Shown: positions 1-9,332, counted from the first letter of the stretch. The stretch: DNA of 36,510 nucleotides from an uncultured Prevotella sp. (GCA_900540885.1 UQHJ01000023.1:1-36510), one strand, 5' to 3'. The notes: generated from the sequence alone by a model not told the origin. Program-made: numbers and translations.

Positions 1-217
1 TTTGTTAACGAGTTAACAAGTTGACAAGTTAACGAGTTCTTTTGTTAACGAGTTAACAAGTTGACAAGTTAACGAGTTCTTTTGTTAACGAGTTAACAAG
101 TTGACAAGTTAACGAGTAAGTTACCTTAAAAGGACTAACTTTCTTGTTAACTTGTCAACTAAAAACTAAAAAAACAAACTTACTCGTCAACCCGTTAACT
201 CGTTAACTTGTTAACTG
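1..217. repeat. GTTAAC-type inverted repeat, copy A, with three 40-bp tandem units
   Basis: A 40-bp unit rich in GTTAAC and GTTGAC occurs three times in tandem at about 1-40, 41-80 and 81-117, the last diverging at its end. After a spacer containing TTACCTTAAAAGGACTAAC, the complementary arm follows at about 179-217, so the whole can fold as a long hairpin upstream of the SusC gene. Related copies lie at 5053-5195, 6467-6592 and 22928-23080. The left edge is cut by the window, so more units may lie outside. The susC promoter is probably in or beside this stretch, but I see no clear TTTG-N19-TAnnTTTG match. Confidence 0.8.
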
Positions 218-247
218 AAAAAAGACGATTCTCAAAGAATAAATATC

Positions 248-3200
248 ATGAAAAAGAAGTCACTCAACTCCCGTCTCTTGTCGCTATTGCTGGCAGGAGC
301 AAGCCTACCGATGGGCGCTTTGGCCCAGGGGCTAACGGTTAGTGGACATGTGCAAGACACTACAGGCGAGGCTGTGCCCTTTGCCACGGTTACTGTGCCG
401 GGTACGAAAGCCATGACCCAAACAGATGCTAACGGTAACTTTAAAATTAACGTAAAGCCTGGAGCCAACATCCATGTGGCTTATATTGGTTATAAACCAG
501 CTACTATCAAGGCCGACGGCACGGTGGTTATTACATTGGAGGATAACTCTACGCTCAACGAAGCCGTTGTCATTGGTTATGGTGTAGCCAAGAAGAATGA
601 CCTCACGGGTTCGGTTACGGCTATTAAGCCTGACGACAAGAACCACGGTCTTCAGACTTCGGCTCAGGACATGATTCAGGGTAAGATAGCAGGTGTCAAC
701 GTCGTTTCGAACAATGGTGCACCGGGTACAAGTGCTACCATCCGTATTCGTGGTGGATCTTCATTGAACGCTAAGAACGACCCGCTGATTGTCATCGACG
801 GTTTGGCTATGGACAACGACGGCATTGAGGGTTCACCCAATGCGCTTTCTCTTGTCAACCCGAACGATATTGAGAGTTTCACCGTATTGAAGGACGCCTC
901 AGCTACGGCTATTTATGGTTCACGTGCCTCAAACGGCGTTATCATCATCACGACGAAGAAGGGACGTAAGAACACGAAGCCCCGCGTTTCATACAATGGC
1001 AACGTATCAGTCAGCACGAATACGAAGTATATGGACGTGCTCAACGCGCAAGAGTTGATAGACCTCGTTCGCCAACGCACTGGACTGACCGACGACGCTG
1101 CTTGGTTGGCTTCTGATTATTACAAAAACCTCGGTTACTTCAATGCTGCGGGCGAACATCGCTTTGCCGACACCGATTGGCAGAAAGAAATCTATCGCAC
1201 CGCCGTTTCGACCGACCACAATATTACGCTGAGCGGTGGCATGAAGAATATGCCTTACCGCGTTAGCTTTGGTTATACAGAGCAGAAGGGTACGCTCAAG
1301 ACGTCCAACTTCAATCGTTATACGGGTAGTTTCAACCTCTCACCGACCTTCTTGCAAGACCACCTCTCGGTCAACTTGAATGGTAAGTTTATGTACTCGC
1401 GTGCCTCATACGCCAACACCGATGCCATTGGCCAAGCCATTAACATGGACCCCACGAAACCTATCTACGACGACCGCCCCGAGGCGAAAGAGTACGGTGG
1501 CTACTGGCAATGGCCTGCTACAACCGACTATGGCGATAGTGAGTGGACACACGCTCGCAACGCCTTAGCCATAGGCAACCCTGTCGCAGTACTTAACAAT
1601 GAGAGCAACATCGGTAAGAGCCGTTCATTGCAAGGCAACTTGGAGTTGGACTATAAGGTACACGGATTTGAAGACCTCCGTCTCCACGTAAACGGTGGTA
1701 TGGAAGTGGCTCATGGCCACAGCGACAAGGTTTGCTTGCCTACTGACTATGGCAATATGTACTATGGCAGCAAGGGCTGGAACGAGAGTGATAAGTACAA
1801 CCTCTCACTCAATATGTATGCCCAATATTCTAAGAACTTTACCGAGGCACACCACTTCGATGCCATGGTGGGTTATGAATGGCAACATTTCCACCGCAAG
1901 ACAGACTATAGCTACCCCGTTTACTATCCTTCTACTCACTTGACGAAGCCAGGTGAATTGCTTAACCCGAACTACTTTAAAGAGAAGAACTCTCTCTTCA
2001 AGACGGAGTACTACCTCGTTAGCTTCTTTGGCCGCTTCAACTATAGCTTGAAGGATCGCTACTTGCTCACGTTTACGCTACGCGACGATGGTTCTTCACG
2101 TTTTGCAAAGGATCAGCGTTGGGGGCTCTTCCCCGCAGCCGCCTTTGCATGGAAGGTGAAAGAGGAATCATTCTTGAAGAATGTGAAGAGCGTGACCGAC
2201 CTAAAGCTCCGCTTAGGTTGGGGTATCACGGGTCAGCAGGAGCATGGCTATGGCGACTACGTCTATATGCCTAACTATACGCAGAATATAGCAGGTGCGT
2301 TCTATCCCATTGTAGGCAAAGACGGCACGACTTATCGTCCTGAGGCTTATAACAAGGACTTGACTTGGGAGAAGACGACTACTTACAACGTAGGTGTTGA
2401 CCTCGGATTCTGGAACAACCGCGTAACGGCTAACTTAGACTGGTACTACCGCAAGACGACAGACCTCTTGAACACGGGCTTCGTCGCTGTAGGTTCTAAC
2501 TTCAGCAGTAGCGTATTGAGCAACATTGGTTCGTTGCACAACACTGGTTTTGAAGCCATGTTGACCGTTCGCCCTATTCAGACAGCCGACTGGGGTTGGG
2601 AAATCTCTTACAACTTGGGTTGGAACAAGAACAAGATTGACGAACTCATCGCTTCTCAAGGTTCTGACTACTACATTTCGAATGCTTACTGCGCTGGTGG
2701 TAAAGCCACGGCCGACAGTATGATTAAGGCATGGAAGAAGGGACAGGCTGTTAGTGCTTTCTACGTATTCCAACAGGTATATGACGAGAAGGGACAACCT
2801 ATTTATGGCGAGTTCGTTGACCGCAATGCCGACGGCATTATCGACAACCGCGACCGCTACTTCTATAAGAAGTCTGACCCCGACGTTACGATGGGCTTGA
2901 GCACGAAACTCACTTATAAGCATTGGGACTTAGGCCTCGGCTTCCGCGCCAGCTTGAATAACTACGCTTACAATGCAGTGGAGGCTGATAATATGAACAC
3001 AGGCCTTACCCGTGTTTACACAGGCAATGCTTATCGCAACGTTTTGAATTATGAGTTGGCCAAGAATTGGACGGCATCAAGTGCCAGAGCTTCTTGCTCT
3101 GACTACTTCATTCAGAATGCTTCGTTCTTGAAGTTGGACAACATCACCCTCGGTTACTCATTCGACCACATCGGCCGTAGCAACATCTCGGGTCGTGTAT

Positions 3201-3331
3201 ATGCCACTGCTCAGAACGTATTTACCATTACCAAGTACAAGGGTCTCGACCCCGAGATTGACGGTGGCTACGATAACAACATCTATCCGCGTCCCTTCAC
3301 TTGCATCTTGGGTGTAAACCTTAACTTCTAA
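248..3331 (+). CDS. susC: SusC-like TonB-dependent outer-membrane transporter
   Basis: This 1027-residue protein is the outer-membrane barrel of a SusCD glycan importer, expected to take up oligosaccharides (here probably starch-derived) using TonB energy. Residues 1-26 form a signal peptide ending ALAQ. A CarboxypepD_reg-like domain (about 28-105, with VSGHVQDTTGEAVPFATV) comes next. The plug (about 115-245) contains IRIRGGSS, PLIVIDG and the typical ASATAIYGSRASNGVIIITT. The rest is the beta barrel, ending in an aromatic-containing LNF. No STN anti-sigma domain is present, so it is not a sigma/anti-sigma-controlled transporter. SusD follows 92 bp downstream. Length and motifs are normal for the family; substrate is inferred from the neighbouring alpha-amylase. 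Confidence 0.96.
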   Translation: MKKKSLNSRLLSLLLAGASLPMGALAQGLTVSGHVQDTTGEAVPFATVTVPGTKAMTQTDANGNFKINVKPGANIHVAYIGYKPATIKADGTVVITLEDNSTLNEAVVIGYGVAKKNDLTGSVTAIKPDDKNHGLQTSAQDMIQGKIAGVNVVSNNGAPGTSATIRIRGGSSLNAKNDPLIVIDGLAMDNDGIEGSPNALSLVNPNDIESFTVLKDASATAIYGSRASNGVIIITTKKGRKNTKPRVSYNGNVSVSTNTKYMDVLNAQELIDLVRQRTGLTDDAAWLASDYYKNLGYFNAAGEHRFADTDWQKEIYRTAVSTDHNITLSGGMKNMPYRVSFGYTEQKGTLKTSNFNRYTGSFNLSPTFLQDHLSVNLNGKFMYSRASYANTDAIGQAINMDPTKPIYDDRPEAKEYGGYWQWPATTDYGDSEWTHARNALAIGNPVAVLNNESNIGKSRSLQGNLELDYKVHGFEDLRLHVNGGMEVAHGHSDKVCLPTDYGNMYYGSKGWNESDKYNLSLNMYAQYSKNFTEAHHFDAMVGYEWQHFHRKTDYSYPVYYPSTHLTKPGELLNPNYFKEKNSLFKTEYYLVSFFGRFNYSLKDRYLLTFTLRDDGSSRFAKDQRWGLFPAAAFAWKVKEESFLKNVKSVTDLKLRLGWGITGQQEHGYGDYVYMPNYTQNIAGAFYPIVGKDGTTYRPEAYNKDLTWEKTTTYNVGVDLGFWNNRVTANLDWYYRKTTDLLNTGFVAVGSNFSSSVLSNIGSLHNTGFEAMLTVRPIQTADWGWEISYNLGWNKNKIDELIASQGSDYYISNAYCAGGKATADSMIKAWKKGQAVSAFYVFQQVYDEKGQPIYGEFVDRNADGIIDNRDRYFYKKSDPDVTMGLSTKLTYKHWDLGLGFRASLNNYAYNAVEADNMNTGLTRVYTGNAYRNVLNYELAKNWTASSARASCSDYFIQNASFLKLDNITLGYSFDHIGRSNISGRVYATAQNVFTITKYKGLDPEIDGGYDNNIYPRPFTCILGVNLNF

Positions 3332-3341
3332 AAAGTGATTG

Positions 3342-3416
3342 TTTGAAGTTTGAAGGTTATAAGGTTATGGTAACTTTATAACCTCCTAACCTAAAAACTC
3401 CAAACCTCAAAACCGC
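3342..3416. repeat. AAGGTTA-type inverted repeat between susC and susD
   Basis: The susC-susD gap carries TTTGAAGGTTATAAGGTTAT followed by a nearly complementary arm, TTTATAACCTCCTAACC and then CCAAACCTCAAA. It belongs with similar AAGGTTA-rich gaps at about 13965-14100 and 21095-21166. Because the two genes should be co-transcribed, it may be an intra-operon RNA hairpin that sets SusC:SusD ratios. That role is inference. Confidence 0.65.
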
Positions 3417-3423
3417 TACTACA

Positions 3424-5046
3424 ATGAAACTCAATATTAAGAAATATGCAGCGCTCATGGCTTGTACTTGTGGTCTGACCCTGACTTCGTGTGTGGGCGA
3501 CTTAGACGTTAAGCCTATCAACCCACAGCAAACGCAGGTGGCCAACGATGACGCGCTTTTCAACAAACTTTATGCTACTTTCAGCCTCACTGGTCAGCAG
3601 GGCAATGCGGGTAAGCCTGATATTCCGACAAACGTAATGGAAAACGAGGGCTTTACGCAGTACTATCGTATGCAATGGTACTTGAACGAGTTCACGAGCG
3701 ACGAAGCTGCTTGGAACTATTCAGGCAACGATGGTGGTATACAAGAGTTGATGTATAATAAGTACACGGCCAACAATGGCTTTGCCTTGGGCCTTTACTA
3801 CCGTCTCTACTTCGACATCACGTTGTGCAACTCTTACATCAACGATATTGGTAAGGACGAGCAGCGATTGGCTGAAGCACGCTTCATTCGTGCTTACAAC
3901 TACCTCTCTGTGCTCGACATCTTTGGCGCAGGTCCGTTCTGTACGAAGGTTTCGTCAGAGAATGCAGCGTATTACAACCGCCAGCAGCTCTTCGACTATG
4001 TAGAGTCAGAACTGCTCGACATCGAGAGCAAAATGGCTGAACCAGGTAAGAACACTTACGGCCGCGCCGACAAGGTGGCTGTTTGGCAACTCTTGTCTCG
4101 CCTTTACTTAAATGCTGAGGTTTACACTGGCAATGAACGCTACACCGATGCCATGACGTATGCCGAGAAGGTGATCAACAATGGTTACTACCACTTGATG
4201 AAGACGGGTAAAACCAACCCCGTTACAGGCGAGGTTTACTCTCCTTACCAGATGCTTTTCTTGGCCGATAACAACACCAATGGTGCTCAATATGAAATGA
4301 CATTGCCCGCTATCCAAGACGGTATCACAACAAAGACGGACGGTGGCACGCAGATGTTGATTCAAGGTTGCTATGCCAACAACAACGATATGAACACGGA
4401 CGTTCCCTCTGGCACGAACACCAGCTGGGGTAAGTGTATTCAAGTAAAGGGTAAGTTAGTTGACCTCTTCTTCAAGGGTGCTACTCCTCCGCAGACGGGC
4501 AGCATTGCTGAGATGACGGGTGCAGCACATGATGATCGTGCGCTCTTCTACTCTAAGGGTTATACGCAGTACCTCACTGAGGTTGACAACATGGATCAAT
4601 GCTTCAACAGTGTGAAGTTCCGCAACGTGCGCTCTGACGGTGCCAGTGCTTCAGCCATTGACTACGTCGACACTGACCTGCCTTTGATGCGTATTGCCGA
4701 GGCTTACTTAACATACGCAGAGGCTTCGGTACGTAAGTCTGGCCCGAACACAAATGCAGACGATATGCTGAATGAGTTGCGCGACCGCGCTCACGCTCCA
4801 AAGTTGAGCGGTGCTACACTTGACGACATTTGTACGGAGTGGGCACGCGAGTTCTGGTTTGAGGGTCGCCGCCGCACGGACTTGATTCGTTTCAACAAGT
4901 TTGCTGGTCAGTCTGACTATACGTGGGAATACATGGGTGGTGAACAAAACGGTGCGTCGTTCCCTTCATTCCGCAAGGTATTTGCCATTCCTCAAACTGA
5001 CTTGAGCAACAATCCTAACTTGAAACAAAACGAGGGATATAATTGA
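3424..5046 (+). CDS. susD: SusD/RagB-family glycan-binding lipoprotein
   Basis: This 540-residue surface lipoprotein caps the SusC barrel and binds the glycan. A lipoprotein signal peptide ends in the lipobox LTSC (Cys at about residue 23). The helical TPR-like SusD fold is supported by RFIRAYNYLSVLDIFGAGPF near residue 160, the LPLMRIAEAYLTYAEA segment near residue 420, and the near-terminal REFWFEGRRRTDLIRFNKF, which is characteristic of the family. The C-terminus (KVFAIPQTDLSNNPNLKQNEGY) is also typical. It lies 92 bp after susC and is followed by a GTTAAC-type hairpin before the SusE-like gene. Length is usual. Confidence 0.96.
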   Translation: MKLNIKKYAALMACTCGLTLTSCVGDLDVKPINPQQTQVANDDALFNKLYATFSLTGQQGNAGKPDIPTNVMENEGFTQYYRMQWYLNEFTSDEAAWNYSGNDGGIQELMYNKYTANNGFALGLYYRLYFDITLCNSYINDIGKDEQRLAEARFIRAYNYLSVLDIFGAGPFCTKVSSENAAYYNRQQLFDYVESELLDIESKMAEPGKNTYGRADKVAVWQLLSRLYLNAEVYTGNERYTDAMTYAEKVINNGYYHLMKTGKTNPVTGEVYSPYQMLFLADNNTNGAQYEMTLPAIQDGITTKTDGGTQMLIQGCYANNNDMNTDVPSGTNTSWGKCIQVKGKLVDLFFKGATPPQTGSIAEMTGAAHDDRALFYSKGYTQYLTEVDNMDQCFNSVKFRNVRSDGASASAIDYVDTDLPLMRIAEAYLTYAEASVRKSGPNTNADDMLNELRDRAHAPKLSGATLDDICTEWAREFWFEGRRRTDLIRFNKFAGQSDYTWEYMGGEQNGASFPSFRKVFAIPQTDLSNNPNLKQNEGYN

Positions 5047-5052
5047 TCCTTA

Positions 5053-5195
5053 GTTGACGAGTTGTTTTGTTGACGAGTTAACGAGTTGACAAGTTAACAG
5101 GTAAGTTACTTTAAAAGGTCATCTTTTCCGAATTAACTTGTCAACTAAAAGAACTAACTTACTCGTTAACTCGTCAACTCGTTAACTTGTCAACT
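5053..5195. repeat. GTTAAC-type inverted repeat, copy B
   Basis: The gap between susD and the susE-like gene is almost entirely an interrupted inverted repeat. The left arm at about 5069-5109 (GTTGACGAGTTAACGAGTTG and onward, ending GGTAAGTTAC) pairs with the right arm at about 5156-5195. The spacer begins TTTAAAAGG, as in copies A and C. It could act as a processing or attenuation hairpin within the operon. Confidence 0.85.
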
Positions 5196-5219
5196 CCCTC
5201 ATAATTAAAAAAGAAAGCC

Positions 5220-6455
5220 ATGAAACTATATCATATATTACCAACCGTAGCATTGGGCTTAGGCGTTGCACTCGGCTTCACCTCGTGTGCTGACGACAAT
5301 GACTCTAACCCCGTGCTGCACATGCCCGACACTTTTACGCTGAACACGCCAGCTCTTGCGGGCAACACGTATGATCTGAAGAATACAACTGACTCTATCA
5401 CTTTCACTTGGAGCCAACCCAACTATGGTGGCATGCCACTCGCTACCACCTATAAGTTGCAATACGTCGTAGCTAAGACGGGCAACGAAGTAGTGACCAC
5501 TGCTGACGGCAAACAGCAATTTGCTGAAGGCGTTGAGGTAAAGGAATACGATGAGAGCAAGACAAAGTGTGAGTACAAACTCGCTCCTGCTGACGTTGAC
5601 CTCATTCTCTTACGCGAAACGAGCGCAAAGGCCGACAATATGCCAGCCTCAACTGACGTTTACTATCGTGTAAGTGCACAGACTACTTCTACGCAGCCCG
5701 TTTACTCTAACATCATCAAGATGACCTACGCGCCCTACTACCAGCGCACCGAGATAGCTGAACCCGTTACTTGGTACTTGGTTGGTAGCTGCTTTGCCGA
5801 TGGTACATGGGGCGATCAAGTGCCAACAAGTACTTTGCCTCTCTATCTCACGGGCGATAAGTATGACGAAGATTCAGGTTACGGCACTATTTCGTGGACG
5901 GGCTACATACCCGCTGATGCCATCTTCAAACTGCGTGGCTCTCTCACCGACAATTGGAAAGCCCAAATTGGTCAAGGCACGGAGTATGGTCAGTTCGTTA
6001 TCAACAATGATGGTTGCGGCAACATTGCTCCAGGTGTAGCAGGTGTTTACAACATTACAGTTTACACTAAGGCGATAGCTAAGGGTGATGCTTCGGGCAT
6101 TAGCATTACGAAGACAGACGATGCCACTACTTACAGCCAAGTTTACCTCAATGGTTCATTCAATAATTGGGGCGACGGTGTTGCTATGAGTCCAGTTAAC
6201 ACGACTGTGGGCGAGAACAACCACGATTGGTACACACGCATTCACTTGCCCGCAGGCACTGAGTTAAAGTTCCAAGCCAACGATTGGAAGATGGAGATTG
6301 GCAGTAAGTACAAAACCGAAACGCCCAGTTGCCAATCTGGCTACTACGGCGTAGGTGCTAAGAGCGGTGGTGGAAACATTTACATTGCCAACGAAGCTGA
6401 CTACCTCGTTATCGTTAACGACATCACGGGGGCTTTCCGCTTTATTAAAGAGTAG
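5220..6455 (+). CDS. susE: SusE/SusF-like outer-membrane glycan-binding lipoprotein
   Basis: This is a 411-residue lipoprotein with a lipobox FTSC near residue 23. Residues about 35-170 resemble the SusE N-terminal domain (PDTFTLNTPALAGNTYDLKN, then TFTWSQPNYGG and LQYVV). Two carbohydrate-binding-like beta modules follow: one begins near WYLVGSCFADGTWG (about 185) and one near VYLNGSFNNWGDG (about 310). The second is the usual starch-binding-like sheet with conserved Trp residues. Family knowledge places such proteins on the cell surface, where they help hold starch for SusCD. It is the third gene of the locus, between two GTTAAC-type hairpins. Assignment to SusE rather than SusF rests on position and the N-terminal domain. 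Confidence 0.88.
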   Translation: MKLYHILPTVALGLGVALGFTSCADDNDSNPVLHMPDTFTLNTPALAGNTYDLKNTTDSITFTWSQPNYGGMPLATTYKLQYVVAKTGNEVVTTADGKQQFAEGVEVKEYDESKTKCEYKLAPADVDLILLRETSAKADNMPASTDVYYRVSAQTTSTQPVYSNIIKMTYAPYYQRTEIAEPVTWYLVGSCFADGTWGDQVPTSTLPLYLTGDKYDEDSGYGTISWTGYIPADAIFKLRGSLTDNWKAQIGQGTEYGQFVINNDGCGNIAPGVAGVYNITVYTKAIAKGDASGISITKTDDATTYSQVYLNGSFNNWGDGVAMSPVNTTVGENNHDWYTRIHLPAGTELKFQANDWKMEIGSKYKTETPSCQSGYYGVGAKSGGGNIYIANEADYLVIVNDITGAFRFIKE

Positions 6456-6466
6456 TTTTCTTTTTA

Positions 6467-6592
6467 GTTAACGAGTTAACGAGTTGACAAGTTAACGGGT
6501 AAGTTACTTTAAAAGGAAGTAGTTACCAAGTTAACTTGTCAACTAAAAAGACTAACTTACCCATTAACTCGTCAACTTGTTAACTCGTTAAC
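6467..6592. repeat. GTTAAC-type inverted repeat, copy C
   Basis: This third copy fills the gap before the short SusF-like gene. The left arm starts GTTAACGAGTTAACGAGTTG, then the shared GGTAAGTTACTTTAAAAGGA; the right arm ends GTTAACTCGTTAAC. The spacer holds CTTGTCAACTAAAAAGACTA, close to the spacer of copy B. Confidence 0.85.
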
Positions 6593-6610
6593 CCCAAAAT
6601 AAAAAAAACA

Positions 6611-7417
6611 ATGAAAAAGATATTATTCACATTAATGGCCGCAGCACTCTGCTTGACGGCTTGCGATGAAGACTATACCGACTGGAAGGCTCCTCAGAGC
6701 AATCCACAAGAAGAGCCACAAAACGTAGTCGTAAACGTTACACCTGCTGCCGACATCGATTTGGGCAATGTTACGGCTCAAAGCATTGAGTTAGGTCAGG
6801 TGGCAGCAGAATTGCCCGAAGGCTACGTTACGGACTCTACCGCATTGGACGTGGTCAATGCTGACGGCACGACTACTCCACTCGCCCTTACCGACAATAC
6901 TGTACAGGTAAGCGACTTAGCCGACATCATTACCAAAGCGTTTGGCCGTCGTCCAGCGTTTCGCACCTTGCAAGTAAAGGCCAGCGTTTATGCTTGGACA
7001 AGTGCTAAAAAGACGGATCGCATTTGCGCTACCAAGACGTTTGAGGTAAAGGTTAAGCCCGTTGCTCCCGCGTTGGAATCAGCTTATTATTACATTGGAG
7101 CTTTAGGTTCTGACAAGAGTCACCCGATGACAAAGGAAGCTGACGGTGTGTTCACCGTTACTGTCCCTGCCGTAGGCGGTTGGCACTGGTTTAAGATTGC
7201 TCCAGAGTCTGGCTTCGGTGCTGACGGCAACTTCGATTGGGCAAACGAGGGCAACTGCCTCTGCGCTACATCTAAGGACAATGAAAGCACTGAGGGTAAG
7301 TTCGTCATCGGTGGTGACAAATATTCATGGCACTTGATCGAACCCGAAGGTGCAACTTCATTCACCATTACGGTCGACCTTTACGACATGAATTACAGCA
7401 TCACTGCTAAATACTAA
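6611..7417 (+). CDS. SusF/DUF5115-like short lipoprotein of the starch locus
   Basis: This 268-residue lipoprotein has signal MKKILFTLMAAALCLTAC, the Cys at residue 18 being lipidated. An N-terminal beta domain (about 35-150) contains VNVTPAADIDLGNVTAQS and an FEVKVKPVAPALES junction. A second module (about 155-268) starts YYYIGALGSDKSHPM and ends FTITVDLYDMNYSITAKY, with WHWFKIAPESGFG inside; this resembles SusE/SusF outer-membrane modules. It is much shorter than SusF of Bacteroides (about 480 residues) and seems to have only one terminal binding module. Resemblance to DUF5115 is from memory. Its place between a SusE-like gene and the amylase supports a surface glycan-binding role. Confidence 0.75.
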   Translation: MKKILFTLMAAALCLTACDEDYTDWKAPQSNPQEEPQNVVVNVTPAADIDLGNVTAQSIELGQVAAELPEGYVTDSTALDVVNADGTTTPLALTDNTVQVSDLADIITKAFGRRPAFRTLQVKASVYAWTSAKKTDRICATKTFEVKVKPVAPALESAYYYIGALGSDKSHPMTKEADGVFTVTVPAVGGWHWFKIAPESGFGADGNFDWANEGNCLCATSKDNESTEGKFVIGGDKYSWHLIEPEGATSFTITVDLYDMNYSITAKY

Positions 7418-7434
7418 CACAAAATGACATGAAT

Positions 7435-7692
7435 GGCGCGCTTCGCGCGTTGGAAGGAAACATTAATTATCATATAATTAGTCTTTAATTTCTTCATTAA
7501 TTTTTTTCATGTAATTGGTCATTAATTATTTCATATAAATGTCATTAATTTCTCTTCTACTTTGACGTACAACGACTTCATGAAATAATTAATGACCAAT
7601 TACATGAAATAATTTAATGAAAAAAATTAATGAAATAATTAATGATCAATTATATGATAATTAATGTTCCCATCCAGCGCGCGAAGCGCGCC
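7435..7692. repeat. Long inverted repeat with GCGCGCTTCGCGC ends (copy 1)
   Basis: The 288-bp gap before the amylase is filled by one large inverted repeat. GGCGCGCTTCGCGCG at 7435 pairs with CGCGCGAAGCGCGCC ending at 7692. Inside, AT-rich arms built from ATTAATT, TTCATGTAATTGGTCATTAA and TTTTTTTCAT are matched on the other side by ATTAATGACCAATTACATGA and AATGAAAAAAATTAATG. The middle is near 7555-7575. The same GC-rich tip occurs at 26051-26153. Confidence 0.85.
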
Positions 7693-7705
7693 TTAACGTT
7701 TAAGC

Positions 7706-9214
7706 ATGAATGTAATGAAAAGAGTTTTAGCGTTATTCCTTAGCGTAGCGTCCCTTGGCGTTTACGCCCAAGCACCCGCTGAGAGCGAGGACGTTATGCT
7801 ACAAGGTTTCTATTGGAAATCACAACGACAGACAGGTTGGACACAGTTGACAGACCAAGCCGCTGATATAGCCAAGAGTTTTAATCTCATTTGGCTGCCG
7901 CCTTCTGCCAGTGCTGAAGGCGGTGGGGCCGTAGGCGGTAACAATATGGGCTATCACCCCCGACAATGGAACAATCAGACATCGTGTTGGGGCACGGCCG
8001 AACAGCTCAAGACGCTCATCAGTACACTGCATAATAGCAATGTGAAAGTCATCGCCGACATCGTTGTCAACCACCGCGCGGGCGACACGGGCTGGGGCAA
8101 CTTCACGAAAGACGACTTTGGCACGTATGGCTCGTACCAACTCACAACCGACCACATCTGCTCCAACGACGAGATGAACACCAACCTTTCGGCTGGCTCA
8201 TGGTATGGCACGGCAAAAGGGGCAAAAGATACGGGGGAGAATTGGGACGGTGCACGCGACCTCGACCACACCTCCACTTACGTACAACAAGACATTGAGG
8301 CTTACCTCAACTGGTTGCATGGTGAGTATGGTTACGACGGTTGGCGTTACGACTTCTGTAAAGGCTATAATGGCAAGTACGTTGGCCTCTTCAACGAAGC
8401 TACGCAGCCTTACCTCTCCGTAGGCGAATATTGGGACGGCAGTTACGACCCCGTAGCGGCATGGATCGTGGCAACAGGCAAGCAGAGCATGGCCTTCGAC
8501 TATCCCGCTAAATATGCGGCTCTCAACAACGGACTGGCCAAAAACAACTTTAGTAATATGTCGTGGATAGAGGATAAGACCACTTGGCGCCCAGCGGGTA
8601 TGATTCATCATCATAACTACAACCGCTATTCCGTCACCTTTGTCGACAATCACGACACGTATCGCGACAGCAATAAGTACACTGGCAACGTGCAAGCTGC
8701 CTACGCTTTTATCCTCTCTTCGCCTGGCATTCCTTGCGTGTTCTACCCTCATTGGGCTGGCGCTGACCGCGATGCTATCAACCAAATGATAGCCATTCGT
8801 CGTCAAGCTGGTGTTCACTCTGAGAGCAACGTCACCGTAACGGCGCGCAGCCAATATTACGAGAGCCATGCCGTAGGCCACCATGGCACGCTCATCACGC
8901 GCATTGGCGCAGCTGCTCCCACCACCGTGCCAGAGGGTTACACTTTAGTGGCCAGTGGAGCGCAGTGGCAGATGTTTCTCCCCACTGAGTTGGCCGCCGT
9001 ACATGCCGTAACAGCTTCTGACAACACCCTTCGGGTGAACGTACAAAACGGACAGTTAACAATTAACAATCCGCAAGGCCACACATTCCAAGTATTCGAC
9101 ACCGATGGCCGTTTGCTTCACCAATCAAGCGCCACCAGCTGCACGCTTTCCCTCCCCGCTGCCCCCTATGTCGTAAAGTCGGGCAAAGAGGTCAAGAAAG
9201 TTTCAGTTAGATAA
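7706..9214 (+). CDS. Secreted GH13 alpha-amylase with a T9SS-like C-terminal sorting domain
   Basis: This protein of 502 residues (499 if started at the Met codon at 7715) hydrolyses internal alpha-1,4 bonds of starch. Signal peptide ends about YAQA. GH13 regions are visible: VKVIADIVVNH (113-123), GWRYDFCKGY with nucleophile Asp216, SVGEYWD with acid Glu241, and TFVDNHDT with Asp317. The pattern GYDGWRYDFCKGYNGKYV and FVDNHDT is closest to plant-like alpha-amylases (GH13_6-like, my assignment). After the barrel, residues about 443-502 end in FQVFDTDGRLLHQS and LPAAPYVVKSGKEVKKVSVR, which matches the plan of a type A T9SS sorting domain. It lies after the Sus genes and lacks a lipobox, unlike classical SusG. 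Confidence 0.93.
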   Translation: MNVMKRVLALFLSVASLGVYAQAPAESEDVMLQGFYWKSQRQTGWTQLTDQAADIAKSFNLIWLPPSASAEGGGAVGGNNMGYHPRQWNNQTSCWGTAEQLKTLISTLHNSNVKVIADIVVNHRAGDTGWGNFTKDDFGTYGSYQLTTDHICSNDEMNTNLSAGSWYGTAKGAKDTGENWDGARDLDHTSTYVQQDIEAYLNWLHGEYGYDGWRYDFCKGYNGKYVGLFNEATQPYLSVGEYWDGSYDPVAAWIVATGKQSMAFDYPAKYAALNNGLAKNNFSNMSWIEDKTTWRPAGMIHHHNYNRYSVTFVDNHDTYRDSNKYTGNVQAAYAFILSSPGIPCVFYPHWAGADRDAINQMIAIRRQAGVHSESNVTVTARSQYYESHAVGHHGTLITRIGAAAPTTVPEGYTLVASGAQWQMFLPTELAAVHAVTASDNTLRVNVQNGQLTINNPQGHTFQVFDTDGRLLHQSSATSCTLSLPAAPYVVKSGKEVKKVSVR

Positions 9215-9233
9215 GAGAACGTATTAAAATATA

Positions 9234-9310
9234 GCAAGTGGGGGCAGACTTCTCGGCCTGTGGAAACGTAAAAAAATCGTTCCGCAGGTCAGATGCCTGC
9301 CCCCACTTGC
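9234..9310. terminator. Imperfect stem-loop after the amylase gene
   Basis: GCAAGTGGGGGCAGACTTCT starting at 9234 is matched by a complementary arm ending CTGCCCCCACTTGC at 9310, with internal mismatches and an AT-rich loop (AACGTAAAAAAATCGTT) near 9267-9283. It lies 20 bp after the amylase stop and could end or protect that transcript. There is no T-run after it, so it may equally be a REP-like element. Confidence 0.55.
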
Positions 9311-9332
9311 TGTACGTCTTTGGTATCGTTTG

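Noticed and set aside
1..117. Three 40-bp direct repeats as a CRISPR array
   Set aside because: The units are directly adjacent with no unique spacers, no cas genes are near, and the sequence belongs to a dispersed inverted-repeat family.
2435..2923. 162-residue minus-strand frame opposite susC
   Set aside because: It is a shadow of the SusC barrel coding sequence with no recognisable domain.
8198..8884. Long open frame on the minus strand opposite the amylase
   Set aside because: It has no family resemblance, no start context and lies wholly inside a well-supported gene.
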